Source: Mercurialis annua
Lineage: Eukaryota; Streptophyta; Magnoliopsida; Malpighiales; Euphorbiaceae
Reading direction: 5' to 3'
NCBI RefSeq assembly: GCF_937616625.2
Contig: NC_065576.1
Coordinates: 36,792,628-36,856,627, forward strand
Length of the DNA stretch: 64,000 nucleotides
This document shows, piece after piece, positions 11,329-23,690 of the stretch (positions are counted from its first letter, which is position 1; the number at the start of each line of letters is the position of its first letter). The translations under genes and the position numbers were made by a program. The notes below the pieces were generated by a model that worked only from the letters and a program-made list of their open reading frames with translations, was not told the origin of the DNA and made no database searches.

Positions 11329-14300
11329 CTACCGACTTAGAACAGTAGTCATTGTCATCTTATATGTAAAACACTCATTTTGTTCTGTAATTGGGAATTG
11401 AAGACTATTACAAAATCTTCTACTACTAATGAATGCCGGTTGTTTCGGAGAAGAAAGAGATATGTCGCTATTTAACATAAGAACAACATTGAATATTGTT
11501 GGTCTGTCCACTTCATCTTCTTGCACACATAATAATCCAATCTGAATGTATCTTAAGGCTTCATCAGCAACATATAGCTCCTTCAATGATGGATCCACTA
11601 TTTCTAGTGCTCTTTTTTCTTTCCATAGCTCCCATACCTACAAGTTTTTATCACATTCAGTGCATTTAATTTGATGAAGACAAGAAGATAGTGTATTTTA
11701 GTGAATAAAGGATCATTTTATCGCTTAACTTGACATAAAATATTAAAAAAGTCAAAAGTAAAAAAAATGATCACTTTTATCAAAAAAGTCAAAAGTAAAA
11801 AAAAGATCACTTTTATCCTGAACTTAGTAAAATCGGGTCAAAAATTCCTCCTTTCCACTCTCACCCAAAAAAATGAGATGCACTCCCAGTTTTGATGGTG
11901 TTTTTTTCCAAGGTGGTTTTTGACATTAAAATTTGTCATATATGCATAATTTAGCCTAAAAACTCTCCACTAAAATAAAATTATGGGTAATTGATTCTGA
12001 CCATTATTAAACTTTCAAGTGTTTTAATTTCAGTCACTAGTTTTTTTTTTCTTTTCAATCATTGAACTTTTATTTTATTTTCAATTTGGTATTTCCGGCC
12101 AAAAATTCTTAGGTGGCAGTCGGAAATTGACACGTGGCAACCGGATTTTCCTAGTTTTACTTTAAAAATTTATCACACATACATAATTTAACTTTGAAAA
12201 TGAGTCTTTAGGTCAAATTATGCATATATGGCAAGTTTCAGGTAAAAAAAAAGAGTTCTGGTTGCCACCTAAGTATTTTTGACCGGAAAATATTAAAATG
12301 AAAATAAAAATAAAAATTTGTGATAAAAAGGAAAACAATAGTTTAGTAACTGAAATGAAAAAACTCAAAAATTCAGTGATCTTTAGGATCAATTACACTA
12401 AAATTATACATAAGTAATAAATTTTCAAGGAAATACAAGTAAACAATGATTTTCACGCGGTAAAATTTGACTGCCACATACGTATTTTGGCCGGAAAACC
12501 GCAATTGAAATGAAACTAAAGTTAAGTAATTGAAATGAGACAAAAAAAAATTGGTAACTAAAATATAATAAAGGTGTAGTTTGGTTACCCAAAATTAATT
12601 ATCCGTGTATTTTACTTACATGTCCTATCAAGCTCAAAGAAGGATCCTCTTCGCAGAATCTATTGTTCTTCTTGCCTGCAATCATCTCCAATAATATTAC
12701 ACCATAGCTATATACATCCGATTTTAACGAATATCTTCCAAACACCACATACTCCGGTGACATATAGCCACTGCATAATCAAAACAAAATCAAATGAAAA
12801 GTTTGCAGACTTGCGACATACTCTCTTAGTTTTGAAGGAAGCTTACAATGTTCCAACAACTTTAGTAGTTTTCTCTTGAATTTGTTCGCCATTGGATATT
12901 CTAGCTGTGCCAAAATCTGAAATCTTTGGGTTCATTTCTTCATCCAATAAAATATTATTAGTTTTTAAATCTCTATGAATTATTCTCAACCTTGAATCTT
13001 GATGAAGATATAAAATTCCACGAGCAGTTCCAACAATAATTTTAAAGCGTTGTCTCCAATCCAAGATCGACCTTCTAGCTTCATCTGTAAAAAAGAAATT
13101 AACAATTTTCTTTACATAATTAAGTTACACAACTTATATAAACTATAAACTATAAACTAGAATTGGCATCAATTTGACTTACCAAACAGCCATAAGTCCA
13201 AACTTTTGTTTGACAAGTATTCATAAACTAACATAACTTCTTTTCCCTCAATGCAGCATCCTAAAAGCTTCACAAGATTCTTATGTTGAAGTTTTCCAAT
13301 TAACATTACTTCATTTTTAAATTCTTCTATCCCTTGCCCTGAATTTTCGCCTAATCTTTTCACTGCAATCACTTTTCCATTTCCTAGCTGACCCTAAAAA
13401 TCGTGTTAACGAAACAAAATCGTAAACATGTTTTGAATTTATTGGTTCGGTTTTTGCATAACCGTTATAGAGCAATGTACCTTGTAGACGGAGCCAAATC
13501 CACCTTCTCCAAGTTTGTTAGATGGTGAAAAATCATCAGTTGCAGCAAGTATAGTGCTAAGATTATAAAGTGCAATGTCTAGATCTTCATTTGCAGCTAG
13601 ACCATCTATTTGGCGAAACGAATTTCCGAATGTCTCTCTAAATCTTTTCTTGCGTTTTTCTCTCACTATTTTCAAGGAAAAAAATGCTAATTCACTTTCA
13701 GAGATTATGCCTTGCGAAACTCTTTTGGAATGATTTGTATTATTATTTAAAAATTAAAATCATGCACTAAAAGAGTTGTGTGTATATTTGGCTCATGTCG
13801 AATAAATGATGAATCAAATTGACATGATCTCAAAGTTATGTTATACTTGGCAAACAGACTATAATTGTGGGTATATATAAGAACATTTTTCCAAATTAAT
13901 AAGCATGGCAAACTTATTTCTTACCCTTTTTTCTTTTTCTCTTTAGCAACAAAAGTGCAAATAGGATCATCATAAACCAAGCCGATACTATTGAGACTAC
14001 TAAAATAGAAATCATACTCTTCTTTCCTGAAAATCTGTCCGATTTTCTGAAAGCAGCTGCATGAAATGAAAAATTAAGAAAGAATAAGATCAAACCGTAA
14101 ATTAATTAGTTGAAAATAATATATAGATGACGATACCTAATTCAAGTGCATCAACCCGAACATTCAGATTAAATCCTGAATCAACGAGATAAGTTGTATC
14201 GATTAATTCGCCAAACCACACCAAACACCCGGAGCCCTTCCCGACAATATCAATGATTGCAAAGGCGCTGCACGAGCAATTCCTTTTGCATTGTTCTTCA

Positions 14301-15400
14301 CAACCCTCCCTACTCGTAATCGTTTCAAACCAAGTTGCATTTGAAGCATCAGGAAATTTAATATGTTCCACTTGCAGAAACCCTTCTCCACGAGTGCACA
14401 TTTTGTATGATTCTACTCGTTTCCTGATGCACCCACCCGATCCATCTCTCAAAACATTCCAATCTCTCGGGTTTGTCGGCTCAAACCCGGGTAAACATTC
14501 GCATTCGAAAAACTGCGTGGGATTACATTTGCTGTTAACACCACAATGTCTATATTTGTCACATTGATGTTTAGGTGCTGACCAGATTTCTATCCATTTT
14601 CTCTCGCTCTCATGCCATGTTTGGTGCTTGTGAAATCCTGAATAATCCGACCTACATATTATGGTAACATTATTTTCCCTAAGATAATACGAAAGAGATA
14701 GCTCATCTTGATTGTTAACAAATCTGTATTCTCTTACATCCATATCGAGACTCGATTTCCATGGAATGGCTCTATAAATTGGATTTTTATTACCATCATA
14801 GATAAAAGCTTGTGGAAATCCTGTGGGATTGAGTTCGAGTGAGTATTTCCCGATTCCAGGGTCATCTGCTGACCTCCATGATGTTAAGATTCGGCGTAAA
14901 CCTGTTTTTCGGTTCAGCCCGAGTTTCATACCTGGCAATAGAGTATCTGTAGGATAATCAAAACTTTGCCAAATGATATTTTTGGTTGTAGCTTCCATCA
15001 GAACTAAATTTCCTGAATCCAAGAGCTGAGCTACACAAGTAATTGTTCTTTCAACCGAAACATTCGCAGACCACAATAAAAAATTTCGATCATTGTTGCT
15101 ATACAAAACGAGATTTCCATTTCGGTTAACGGACAAAACTCCTGAAGAGTCATTGATTCCATGATTCCTGTTAGCTACCCACACAACAGGATTTGGTCCT
15201 ACTTTATAGTACCAAATTCCAAGATATCTGTAAGTGGAATTTGCAGGGCTAAAGAATCCGAGTGCGAATTTGTCTTGTTTGGAGATTAAAATATTGCTGT
15301 CATTAAGGGTTTGATTTATGGTAATAGTGTCGAAGGAAGTAGAAATTGTGAAAGAAATGGTTAGAAGCAGGGCCTGCAAGTAAAGTTTAACAGCAGCCAT
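11329..15400 (-). CDS. G-type lectin S-receptor-like serine/threonine-protein kinase
   Basis: Seven exons (15400-14137, 14056-13925, 13665-13481, 13393-13183, 13084-12847, 12770-12620, 11637-11329) join with GT/AG sites and matching phases into 829 codons. In order the protein has a signal peptide (about 1-24), bulb-type lectin domain ([16 protein letters not shown]), S-locus glycoprotein domain ([16 protein letters not shown]), Cys-rich EGF-like and PAN/apple region ([11 protein letters not shown]), one membrane helix (about 436-459) and a cytosolic kinase. The kinase keeps the P-loop [10 protein letters not shown] (518-527), Lys539, HRD with Asp636 and DFG (654-656), so it should be an active RD kinase at the plasma membrane. 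The family senses extracellular ligands in immunity or recognition; the ligand here is unknown. I start at MAAVKLYLQ because it precedes the signal peptide directly. Intron 6 carries a MITE. No lesion is seen. Confidence 0.93.
11985..12400. mobile_element. MITE in intron 6 of the receptor kinase
   Basis: Outer arms match as inverted copies: GGTAATTGATTCTGACCATT with TTTAATTTCAGTCACTAG on the left, and TTTAGTAACTGAAATG with GATCTTTAGGATCAATTACA on the right. Inner arms carry TGGCAGTCGG or TTGCCACCTAAG and TTTCCGGCC or GACCGGAAAA. It is non-coding. A related partial copy continues to about 12590 (GGCCGGAAAACCGCAATTG). Confidence 0.6.
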
Positions 15401-15499
15401 GGCTAGACATGTCTGCAAACAACAAGAGTTTTTAGTTATCAATATATAAAGAATATAGAAAAAATAATTCTTGCCTACCAAACAGGACTTTTGCATTCT

Positions 15500-15945
15500 C
15501 TGACCATAATTTTGGTTTGCATTATTGAATGAGAATGAACTAAATTTTCTCCTGCAGACTATGTTTTCAACATTGGTTAATTAACAATTTTGGTCCCTTA
15601 ATTTTAACACAACTCACTGTTTAAAATGAATCACCTAAGCTAAAATTGAATTTTGCTAACTTCATTGCTGATGCCATCACATTATGGTCAAAGTTAATAA
15701 GTAAAGAAGCTGTGGAGCTCAAGGTTTTGGCCCTAATGACAATGACAATAATTTATATTGTTTATATTGATTGCAAAAGTTATATAATTTTATTGTTTAT
15801 ATTGATTGCAAAAGTTAATTAAAATGAGATTCGGATATCAATAAAAATCACTCATTCCATATTTTTTTATAAAAATTAACATTTTCTTTAGTTTTTTATT
15901 CTCTATTCGATCAAATCATAAATATAATTAATAATTAATATTTTT
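15500..15945. other. upstream region of the receptor kinase
   Basis: This is AT-rich sequence 5' of the minus-strand kinase gene and should contain its promoter. I could not identify a TATA box with confidence. A direct repeat of TTTATATTGATTGCAAAAGT occurs twice near 15757 and 15798. Confidence 0.4.
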
Positions 15946-15949
15946 TACA

Positions 15950-16055
15950 ATAGGGACAAGGGAGCGCTTGTGGGAGGAATTAAACCTACGATTTTGACAA
16001 TTTTTCCAACGCTTATACCATTTGAGATACAGCTCGTTGGTATTAATAATTAATA
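15950..16055 (-). mobile_element. tRNA-derived SINE-like sequence
   Basis: On the minus strand, GAGCTGTATCTCAAATGGTA resembles a Pol III A box and GTAGGTTTAATTCCTCCC a degenerate B box, spaced as in plant SINEs. The downstream GCGCTCCCTTGTCCC is also SINE-like. Confidence 0.55.
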
Positions 16056-16769
16056 TTCCTGTTACGGTCTACTATCTAAATTATTTATTGTTTATAGACA
16101 AAATTATTAAATAATTACATATAATTACCACATCAGATTTACTCCTAAGAGCATCTAATGGTACTTTTTATTTTAATAGCATCTTAAAAATAGAAAGTAT
16201 ATTTTTAAATTTTAATCTAATTTATTTTATTTTATTTTTATATATAAAAATAAAAATAAAAATATTAAATGTTAATAATATTAATTTAATACTCTTTAAA
16301 TTCACTTTTAATTTTATTTTATTTTTATAAATAACAATAAAATATTAAAATAATATAATTTTTTTAATTAATAATATAATTTTTTAATTAATATAAATAA
16401 AAATATTAGATTTTAAAATAAAAATAAATTATCTTTGAAAAAAATAGAGTAGAAAGTGAAAATAATCCTCTACATGTGGAGAGCTATTTTCATTTTCTAT
16501 ATTAAATTTAAAAATAAAAAGTCTATTGATCTTCCGTTTTATTGTTAAACTGCAATTTTAAAGAGCCGTTTGGAGATGTTTTAAAAGAAACCTAAACATT
16601 AAAACATTCTTTAAAAGTCTTACATTCATATTTTTCGCTTACTTCAATGATATTATTTAAAAAATGAAAATATAAATTCAATGTGCTAAATATACTAACA
16701 AATTGTAGTGCATGTATAATTTATTATGTTTTATAGCTGTTATTATTTTACTATAGTATATTAATTTTT

Positions 16770-16862
16770 TTACTGATGAGCTGTAACTTAAATGCATAAA
16801 CGCCAGATAGCAAATTGTTAAGTCGTTGGTTCAATTTTTTTACAAGCCCTTCTCTGATTATT
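16770..16862 (+). mobile_element. degenerate tRNA-derived SINE-like sequence
   Basis: GATGAGCTGTAACTTAAATG resembles an A box and GTCGTTGGTTCAATTTTTTT a decayed B box in plus orientation. It abuts a Stowaway-like MITE. Confidence 0.45.
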
Positions 16863-16870
16863 AAAAAATA

Positions 16871-17152
16871 CTCCCTCCGTCCCAATAGAGTTGTCCACTT
16901 TGCCTTTATCACACAGTTTAAGAAAAGTAATTATTGCTTATGGGTTTTATAAAATTTTTCTTACTTTTCTTGCCATACCCTTATTTAATATAGAGCCCAC
17001 TTGCAATTTACTTTTAAAAGACTCATTAGTGGATTTTAAATAGGGGTAATATAGGATTTTGAGTGTAAAAATTAGTTACTTTTTGAAAGTGGACAATAGT
17101 TTTGGGACAAAAAAATTTCTCAAAGTGGACAACTCTTTTGGGACGGAGGGAG
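16871..17152. mobile_element. Stowaway-like (Tc1/mariner) MITE
   Basis: Terminal inverted repeats CTCCCTCCGTCCCAATAGAG and the complement ending GGGACGGAGGGAG are flanked by TA on both sides (16869-16870 and 17153-17154). The internal word GTTGTCCACTTTG is mirrored by CAAAGTGGACAAC. It is non-coding. Confidence 0.9.
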
Positions 17153-17194
17153 TAGTATATTAATTTTGTGTCATTATCATATATAAAACATCTA

Positions 17195-17475
17195 TTCCCT
17201 CTGTACCAATAGAGTTGTCCACTTTGCCTTTATCACACAGTTTAAAATATATAATCACTGTTATGGGTTTTGTAAAAATTTTCTTATTTTTCTTGACATT
17301 ATCCTTATTTAATATAGACTTCACTTGTAATTTACTTTTAATTTACTCATTAGTAGACTTTAAATAGGGATAATATAGAAAAAGTGAGTATAAAAACTGT
17401 TACTTTTTGAAAATGGACAAGAGTTTTGGAACAATTTTTTTTTAAAAATGGACAACTGTATTAGAACAGAGGGAG
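17195..17475. mobile_element. second Stowaway-like MITE of the same family
   Basis: It starts TTCCCTCTGTACCAATAGAG and ends AGAACAGAGGGAG, flanked by TA dinucleotides. It is clearly homologous to the copy 43 bp upstream and in the same orientation. Confidence 0.88.
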
Positions 17476-17544
17476 TAATATAATTTTTATAGTATTAAAT
17501 CAAATATGTGATTTCTTTCACTAAATTAAATTTTTATTTAAGAA

Positions 17545-17790
17545 AGAATGTATAAAAATGACTCTGATATTGCCACCAAAGCACAAAAATAACTTTAATA
17601 ATTTTTTAGACACAAAATGACCTTAATGTTACCACTAAGCAAAATCTGAAAATTGAGATTTAAATCGCTCCATTAGATGAGGTTATGTTTCACTATTAAT
17701 ACTGGGGTTATTTTGTGCCTCTAAAATTATTAGTCATTTTAAGTTTTGATGGTAACACTAGAGTTATTTTTTATTTTTTCGGTTGAGCAG
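17545..17790. mobile_element. imperfect inverted-repeat MITE
   Basis: AAAAATAACTTTAATAATTT, GACACAAAATGACC and TGTTACCA on the left are mirrored on the right by TTATTTTGTGCC, AAATTATTAGTCATTTT and TGGTAACACTAGAGTTATTTT. Ends and target duplication are not resolved. Confidence 0.5.
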
Positions 17791-18126
17791 GATCCTCTCA
17801 TGTTTGATTAAATATGATCTATCATTGTTCAATCATCTACTTTTTTTAGCAAAATGAATTATATTTATTAACTTAATTTGTTTTAGACTGTATTTATCTC
17901 AATATTTACTTTGAAATAAAGGATGTAGATTGATTAAACATGATAGGTCAAATTCAATTAATTCAACAAGTGAAAAATTTATCACATCAAAAGTCTTTAG
18001 ATGAAATACATAAGAATGTGAGATAGTGGTTACAAAAAAGACGAATAGTTTGGTAATTTGTGTCACGACCCGATTTCCACCCGAAACTCGAGTCGAGACC
18101 GGCGTTAGAGAATGTGAATTGTTGTT

Positions 18127-19724
18127 TGTTGGTCTTCCACCACAAGTGTACGGTGTCGTAACTAGTAATACTCGGTAAGACCGAGGTCGAATCCCACAAG
18201 TACAATAGGTCAAATGAGAATGAAATCGACTAAGGGTCTTAATTCGTTTAACAATAAAAAGGTGAATTAATTCGAAACACGATTAAACTACTAAAACAAC
18301 AATTCAACTAAACAATTAATCAAAGCAATTGCAATTAAACACAAACTTAATTAAACGCGAATTTCAACAATAAAAAAAGGCATATAGGGATCGGTAGTCG
18401 CTCCTAGGTCATGCATTCATGATATGGTCGAATTGATATACTACAAGGGCCGAGTCATGCCTAAAGTGCCGTTCCTGCTCTCTCGAACCTCAAATAACAA
18501 CAAAACGCTACTCAACCACTTAATCAATACCGAATTCACTCTCGTGAAACTAAGCACAACCAAACGATCAATTAACAATTAATCATCCAACTCAAAGGCC
18601 ATCTAGATTCCAACCTGCTCTCGCGGTGCTCTAATCTAAGCTTCTAATCCTATTAGTCATTCTAATTAACCATCTCTCGATGAGTTAATCAAAACCTAAA
18701 CATGCTTAGGTTAGCTAAACCTAAACAATCTTTAAGCATAAGGATTAAAACATGCTTTTCAATCAACTCAAACCTACCAATCATACAATTACTAAGATTT
18801 CATACCAACTCCCAAACTTGGGGAACTTAGCTACACATATTAATTGATAAACTAATAAGAATAAATAATAAAATAAACATGGTTAAAGATTACTTACTAA
18901 GACGAATAAATCTAATAATAAAGCCTGCATTCAATATAATAAATCCTTATTCTTACGATAATAAAGCTCCAACACCACAATAATGGTGGAAAATGATGGA
19001 GGCTCAAAACCCTAAACTATTCTACTCCTAACTAAGAGATTCAAAAAGTAGGTGAAATATTCTCTATGAAGTGTATACCTAATTTTGATATAGGTGTCTT
19101 ATATATGGCTTACAAAATGGGAAACAATGACACCAAGTACAAGTTGTATCTAGCCAATACTGGAAGTGGTCCCAAGTATTGATACTTTCAAATTGGAGCT
19201 CTCGGCATAATTTTTCTTCATCACTCGATCAATCCATTCACTTAAGAGGAAGGGCTCGATCAAGCCCTCATTTCTCACAAGTTCTTTCTCATGAATACAC
19301 ATAGGGCTCGATCGAGCCCCTATTTTAAGTGGGGAGCTCGATCGAGCTCTTGCTTGATTTTCTACTACACAATCACTAACTTCAAAACTTCATAACTAGA
19401 TGTAGAAACCTTAAAATGAGTTGGTTATTAAATCATTGGAAATCTTAGGACGTCTATTTTATTTCTTATGAAGAACACAAACTCATTAGAAGCCTTTAAC
19501 TAATCCAAAATTGTCAAATAATGCATCCAGCGTCTCTTTGCTTCAAGACTTCGCCCTTTCTTCGATTCCTCCCTCTTTTAGTCCAAAAACACTCTGCAAC
19601 GCTCCGTTGTTCCTGAAAAGGTCACACATGAAATAAGGCATACAAACATCTCAAAACGCACGATAAAATACAATAAAAGCGCACGAAAACAACTCAAGTA
19701 CATAGGCGTATTTTGCTCCTATCA
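18127..19724 (-). mobile_element. solo LTR of an unrelated LTR retrotransposon
   Basis: TG...CA ends (TGTTGGTCTTCCACC on the left, TTTTGCTCCTATCA on the right) are flanked by identical 5-bp sequences TTGTT at 18122-18126 and 19725-19729. Read on the minus strand it begins TGATAGGAGCAAAATACG, an LTR-like start. There is no internal domain and no second LTR. It interrupts the diverged LTR starting at 18061. Confidence 0.8.
19252..19349. repeat. array of 16-bp palindromes inside the solo LTR
   Basis: There are three units: GGGCTCGATCAAGCCC (19252-19267), GGGCTCGATCGAGCCC (19304-19319) and GAGCTCGATCGAGCTC (19334-19349). The last two are perfect palindromes centred on CGATCG. A weaker ACTCGATCAAT lies at about 19222. 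Confidence 0.85.
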
Positions 19725-20764
19725 TTGTTCCAAAACTCGTGGCAAGCCTGGAAAAAATAGTAAAAAACTTTTGCGTTTTGAAAACATAAAAGGTCTCAAT
19801 CTCTTCTCATATGTATTTGAAAACCTTTAAATAAACATGTAATCAAAATCCTGTGATCGTATCTCTGGACTCAGGGTAGCACGCGTACACATCATATACT
19901 ATATGATAACCTTGTCCGAATACAATGCCAATAATGTAAACCAGTTCACATATCAGGTAACCGGTTAAAAACATTTGTACAAACACATAGCTTTAAACAC
20001 AAATCCAGTTTCTTTATAAAATAACTGGAAAAAGCTCTTTTGTACAAACATGCAACATTTTCAATATCGCTGATACTAACATTAGTTTCATACCAGAGCG
20101 AAACGCTTATAAAAACGAACTGCTGTGGGATAGACTGAACTACTCTACAGTTCTAGAATGACCTTATTTAGATACGACTTCCGAAGAAAGAACTGGAAGT
20201 CTTATCACGTCAAACCTCTATTTACCTATAAAAGAGAAATATCAACGGGGTCAATATTGAGTGAGTTCACATAAATACTTAGGAATATTAATAAAATAGA
20301 AATCACATGTAAAGCATATATTATACAGCCAAACAACCGATCCAAATGAAATCATAAACATCAAACCCTAATCGGTAAACTATAGTATGAATCACAATAT
20401 ATCACACCATATTTTGATACAACAATTTAGACCGTGAACTGAATTACTGCCGTCTCAAATTCTGTATTGGGTATCTAGGTCATAACCCAGTTACTGCCGC
20501 CTCAAGACTACCCATTAAGTTAGGGTCACCAACATTTATGTTGCCCAATGACTTAATATAATCATACCTACCTCTATAGATAATCATATGCTTAGTCTAT
20601 AGTATCGGTATCGATGATCACACAGGCCTATTACCGCTGAATAGGTAGCATGTTTCAATGGATCTATATCGATTTTAAATCGACTCAAAGTAATGCAATT
20701 TAAATAACATTTTGAGTTATAAACATTTTAGCATTAATATTTAAAAGTAAAATTCAAACTTACA

Positions 20765-20840
20765 GAACTGATATCCCCAAAATAGGATTTGAACTCCTCC
20801 TACTCTACTGGTCGGTAGCGCGCTGGCCCATCGTATCTAG
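20765..20840 (-). repeat. tRNA-like (SINE-like) segment
   Basis: On the minus strand, GATGGGCCAGCGCGCTACC resembles an A box region and GGAGTTCAAATCCTATTTTG a B box. The T-arm pairing is imperfect and no full cloverleaf forms, so this is not called a tRNA gene. Confidence 0.35.
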
Positions 20841-21639
20841 TTAGAATTTAATTGTTAAAATACAATTCACATAAGAATTCTAACTCTAAGGAGTAGACTC
20901 TATTGACATTACTAGACATATAACGTATATTGTCTATCTCAACTCTCGGTATAAACTTATAGTCCTCATGTTATTGATCACTTTGATTAATATTGGATCC
21001 CATTAAAACGTCTCATTGTTTTAATAGACTGAGGTTCCTTATATGTCTAAGTTATTTTTAGCCTTTAGAATGTCATAGTTCGACTTTAGAAATTCATCGG
21101 ATTAAAATCAAATGTATGACTCGATTTAAAAGCAAAACGATCGGACACTAGCAAAATGGTGTCGTTGTGCGTCCGCACAGATGAGCTGTGCATTCGGACA
21201 ACCTTGACATATGCACAACTTTTGGGCTATGTGTTCTGCGCAGCCACGGGGCACTCCCCCCGGACTTTCCGACCTGCTTAAACGCATTTTTCTGATCCCA
21301 AACACTAATTCACACTCTAAACAACTCGTTTCCGCAATCAGAACGTAAAATCGATCGGTTCGATACGATAACCGTTATAACTTCAAATATAATCCAAATT
21401 CTATAAAACCAAATTCTAAATAATGGTTATTACTTCAATTAATAGTGAATTCACGAAGAAATTCGAGTTAAAATGAGAAATCAGATTGAAAATGGCAAAC
21501 CCTAGGTATGCGATGGAATGAGAGCAACTGAAACCTAATTTTGTTTTCTGTAAATGATTTCAAATGAATTTTAAAAATGGATGCCTGAATTTTGTAATTA
21601 TTTCACAATTATCGGAAATGTCTAAAGTTTATTTGAACT

Positions 21640-22450
21640 ATTGCAGACGTAATATATGATGACTTCTTGACAATAAAATTCTCCTTTGTCCGAAGTCTCG
21701 CATGTAAAGTTAGACCGTTACTATGATGTTTGTGGGTTCTGGATATCTTGGTGTTTTCTACCACTGGATGCTCAAAGTTGATTCCATTCTTTTGAGAATA
21801 ACTGGTTAGCCTGTAGTCTAGAGTTTGTTCTGATTTACCAGGGATATATGCTTATCATGCTCTAATGAGGATGAAGTCTGGTCTGATCCGCTGAGGATGA
21901 AGTCTTATCTGATCAGCTAAGGATGAAGTTTGTCCTAGAGATCTAATAATCTTACATTCTGTCTGGAGTCTGGGAATCTAAAATTCTGTCTTGTATAACC
22001 TTTCTTGGATAAGAAAATGGCTTTGAGCAGCCTTGTCCTCTTGAAGGCTTGTGCTATAAATTCCTTGGGAAGTGGATTTTTTTACTCACTTTCTACTTCC
22101 AATTTCTCTTTCCTACTTGTTTTTCTTTGAATTTGCAAGTATTTTCCATTTTTATTTGCATTATGGCGCATCGGTAGCCATTGAAGGAGCCTGCACGGAT
22201 CTTAAACAACACGCCGTACAAGACACGTGGTCTCTAGAGATGGGCCAAGAGGTCCCGCTTTTGCTGCGCTTAGAGCAACATATTTGATGTTCTTGCGATC
22301 TCAGGAAAAGGACGTATTTTGTATGTCACGCAACTTTGTCCAAGCTCGGTAGTGGTCTACCCTAGCTGGTTCAGTCTCGGATAGACAATGAGGACTTCAG
22401 TCGCTTTACTCTCACTCTATTTACTTCGACGAGGAAGAGTTAAGACTATG
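21640..22450 (-). mobile_element. fragment of the Ogre/Tat-like element interior
   Basis: The passage with AAGAAAATGGCTTTGAGCAG, GAAGGCTTGTGCTATAAATT and AAGTGGATTTTTTTACTCAC parallels 30783-30880 of the large element (AAAATGGCCCTAAGTAG, AAGGCTTGCGCTTATAAATG, AAGTGGATACATCC). The repeated GATGAAGTCT words at 21868-21935 resemble that element's tandem arrays. No coding frame survives. Confidence 0.5.
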
Positions 22451-22748
22451 AAAAAAATGTTGTTTTTTTGCAAATCGTCTTTTTGCAAATTTTTATATCT
22501 GGAACTCAAATAATCATTTACAATTAATTACAAGCTAAAATTAGCATCAAATTTCAAAGAATAATTATTATCTTTGTATAAAATCTATTTTTGACGCACA
22601 ATCTTTTTATCGCTTCTTTTTAAGATCTAGAGCTGGAAAAAAAAGGTAAAATCAAATCGCGAGTTAAAAATAAAGGAATCGAAATTTATTGTAAGTTCTA
22701 AAAATCACATTGCGAGGTCAAAGACGACACTTTTTACAAAAAGAAAAA

Positions 22749-22780
22749 TGAGAGGGAGAGAGAGAAAGAGAGAGAAAAAA
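22749..22780. repeat. GA-rich simple repeat
   Basis: A purine run of GAGAGG, GAGAGA and AAGAGA units. No further structure is seen. Confidence 0.7.
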
Positions 22781-22870
22781 AGGTGTCAGATTTTGATTCC
22801 TAAAATATAATCTTTTTATATAGCTGAAGTAAAATCATTAACTTCTAAACACAGACAGTAATAAGTAATA

Positions 22871-23100
22871 CTCCTTCTATTCCATTCTAGTTGAGAAAAC
22901 TCTCATTGCATATTGTTTAAAAAAATTTAATAATATATTAAATGCATCACAAATTTATGAAAACTTATTTTTAAAATGCATTGATTGAATAGGGTAAATG
23001 AAAAAAAAGTATGTGAAAAATATTCTATAAATAGAAATTGTCAAATAGAATGAGACACCTAAATTAGAAAATTTATTCCAATGGAATTCGACGGAAGGAG
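22871..23100. mobile_element. Stowaway-like MITE, separate family
   Basis: It starts CTCCTTCTATTCCATTCTAG and ends with GGAATTCGACGGAAGGAG, flanked by TA on both sides (22869-22870 and 23101-23102). The terminal repeat differs from the copies at 16871 and 17195. Confidence 0.75.
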
Positions 23101-23375
23101 TAACATATAAGTGGCAAATTCGCAGTGTATTTTCTTTATGTTTTCTGTTTTGAGGTAGGATTTATAAATATTTCTCTATTATAGATAAATATGTAAATAT
23201 CAACTAAAAATCAAATAAAACGTATAAAAAACCTAACATCTTTTCAAATATGGCATATGTGACGACCCAAATGAAAAGACAATCGAGAATTAATCGTTTT
23301 GAAAGGTGTAAACGGTTTATATAATTTTTCCAATTTTTCAATTTTTTATTAATAAAATCAAATTTTTATTTTTAA

Positions 23376-23690
23376 AGTAGGATTAATGTCAAAAAAAATC
23401 ACGAACTTTACACGTTTTCTCATTTTAATCACGCAGTTTAAATTTTCTCATTTTCATACACGAACTACCATTTTTCTCGAATTCATGCACGGTGCTGAGG
23501 TGGCACTCATTCATTGGTCTAAAATAACCTCCACCTCAGCAAATTACACCAATGGAGCAGTGACACCTCAGCACCGTGTATGAATTTGAGAAAAAGTGAT
23601 AGTTCGTGCATGAAAATGAGAAAATTTAAACTACGTGATTAAAATGAGAAAACGTGTATAGTTGGTGAATTTTTATGACATTAACCCTTT
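23376..23690. mobile_element. Mutator-type MITE with long terminal inverted repeats
   Basis: GATTAATGTCAAAAAAAATC, CACGTTTTCTCATTTTAATC and the centre GCACGGTGCTGAGGTGGCA are all mirrored on the right arm (TGACACCTCAGCACCGTG, GATTAAAATGAGAAAACGTG, TATGACATTAAC). A clean target duplication was not found. It is non-coding. Confidence 0.7.

Larger units (their letters stand above)
18061..21540 (-). mobile_element. diverged LTR of the TGTAATACCCC family, split by another LTR
   Basis: It begins TGTCACGACCC and GAGTCGAGACCGGCG, as in the copies at 37577, 47327 and 54075. It resumes after the insertion at 19725 with CCAAAACTCGTGGCAAGCCT. Further landmarks are GGGTCAATATTGAGTGAGTT (about 20248), AATAGGTAGC near 20640 and short palindromes around 21167 (TTGTGCGTCCGCACAG). 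The far end could not be found, so the right boundary is approximate. The 1.6 kb solo LTR at 18127-19724 sits inside it. Confidence 0.6.

Noticed and set aside
20765..20840. Possible tRNA gene on the minus strand
   Set aside because: A- and B-box-like words are present but no acceptor stem or anticodon arm can be folded, so I list it only as a SINE-like segment.
23259..23330. GTGACGACCCAAATG resembling the LTR end GTCACGACCC
   Set aside because: The similarity does not extend past about 12 bases and no LTR body or partner end follows.
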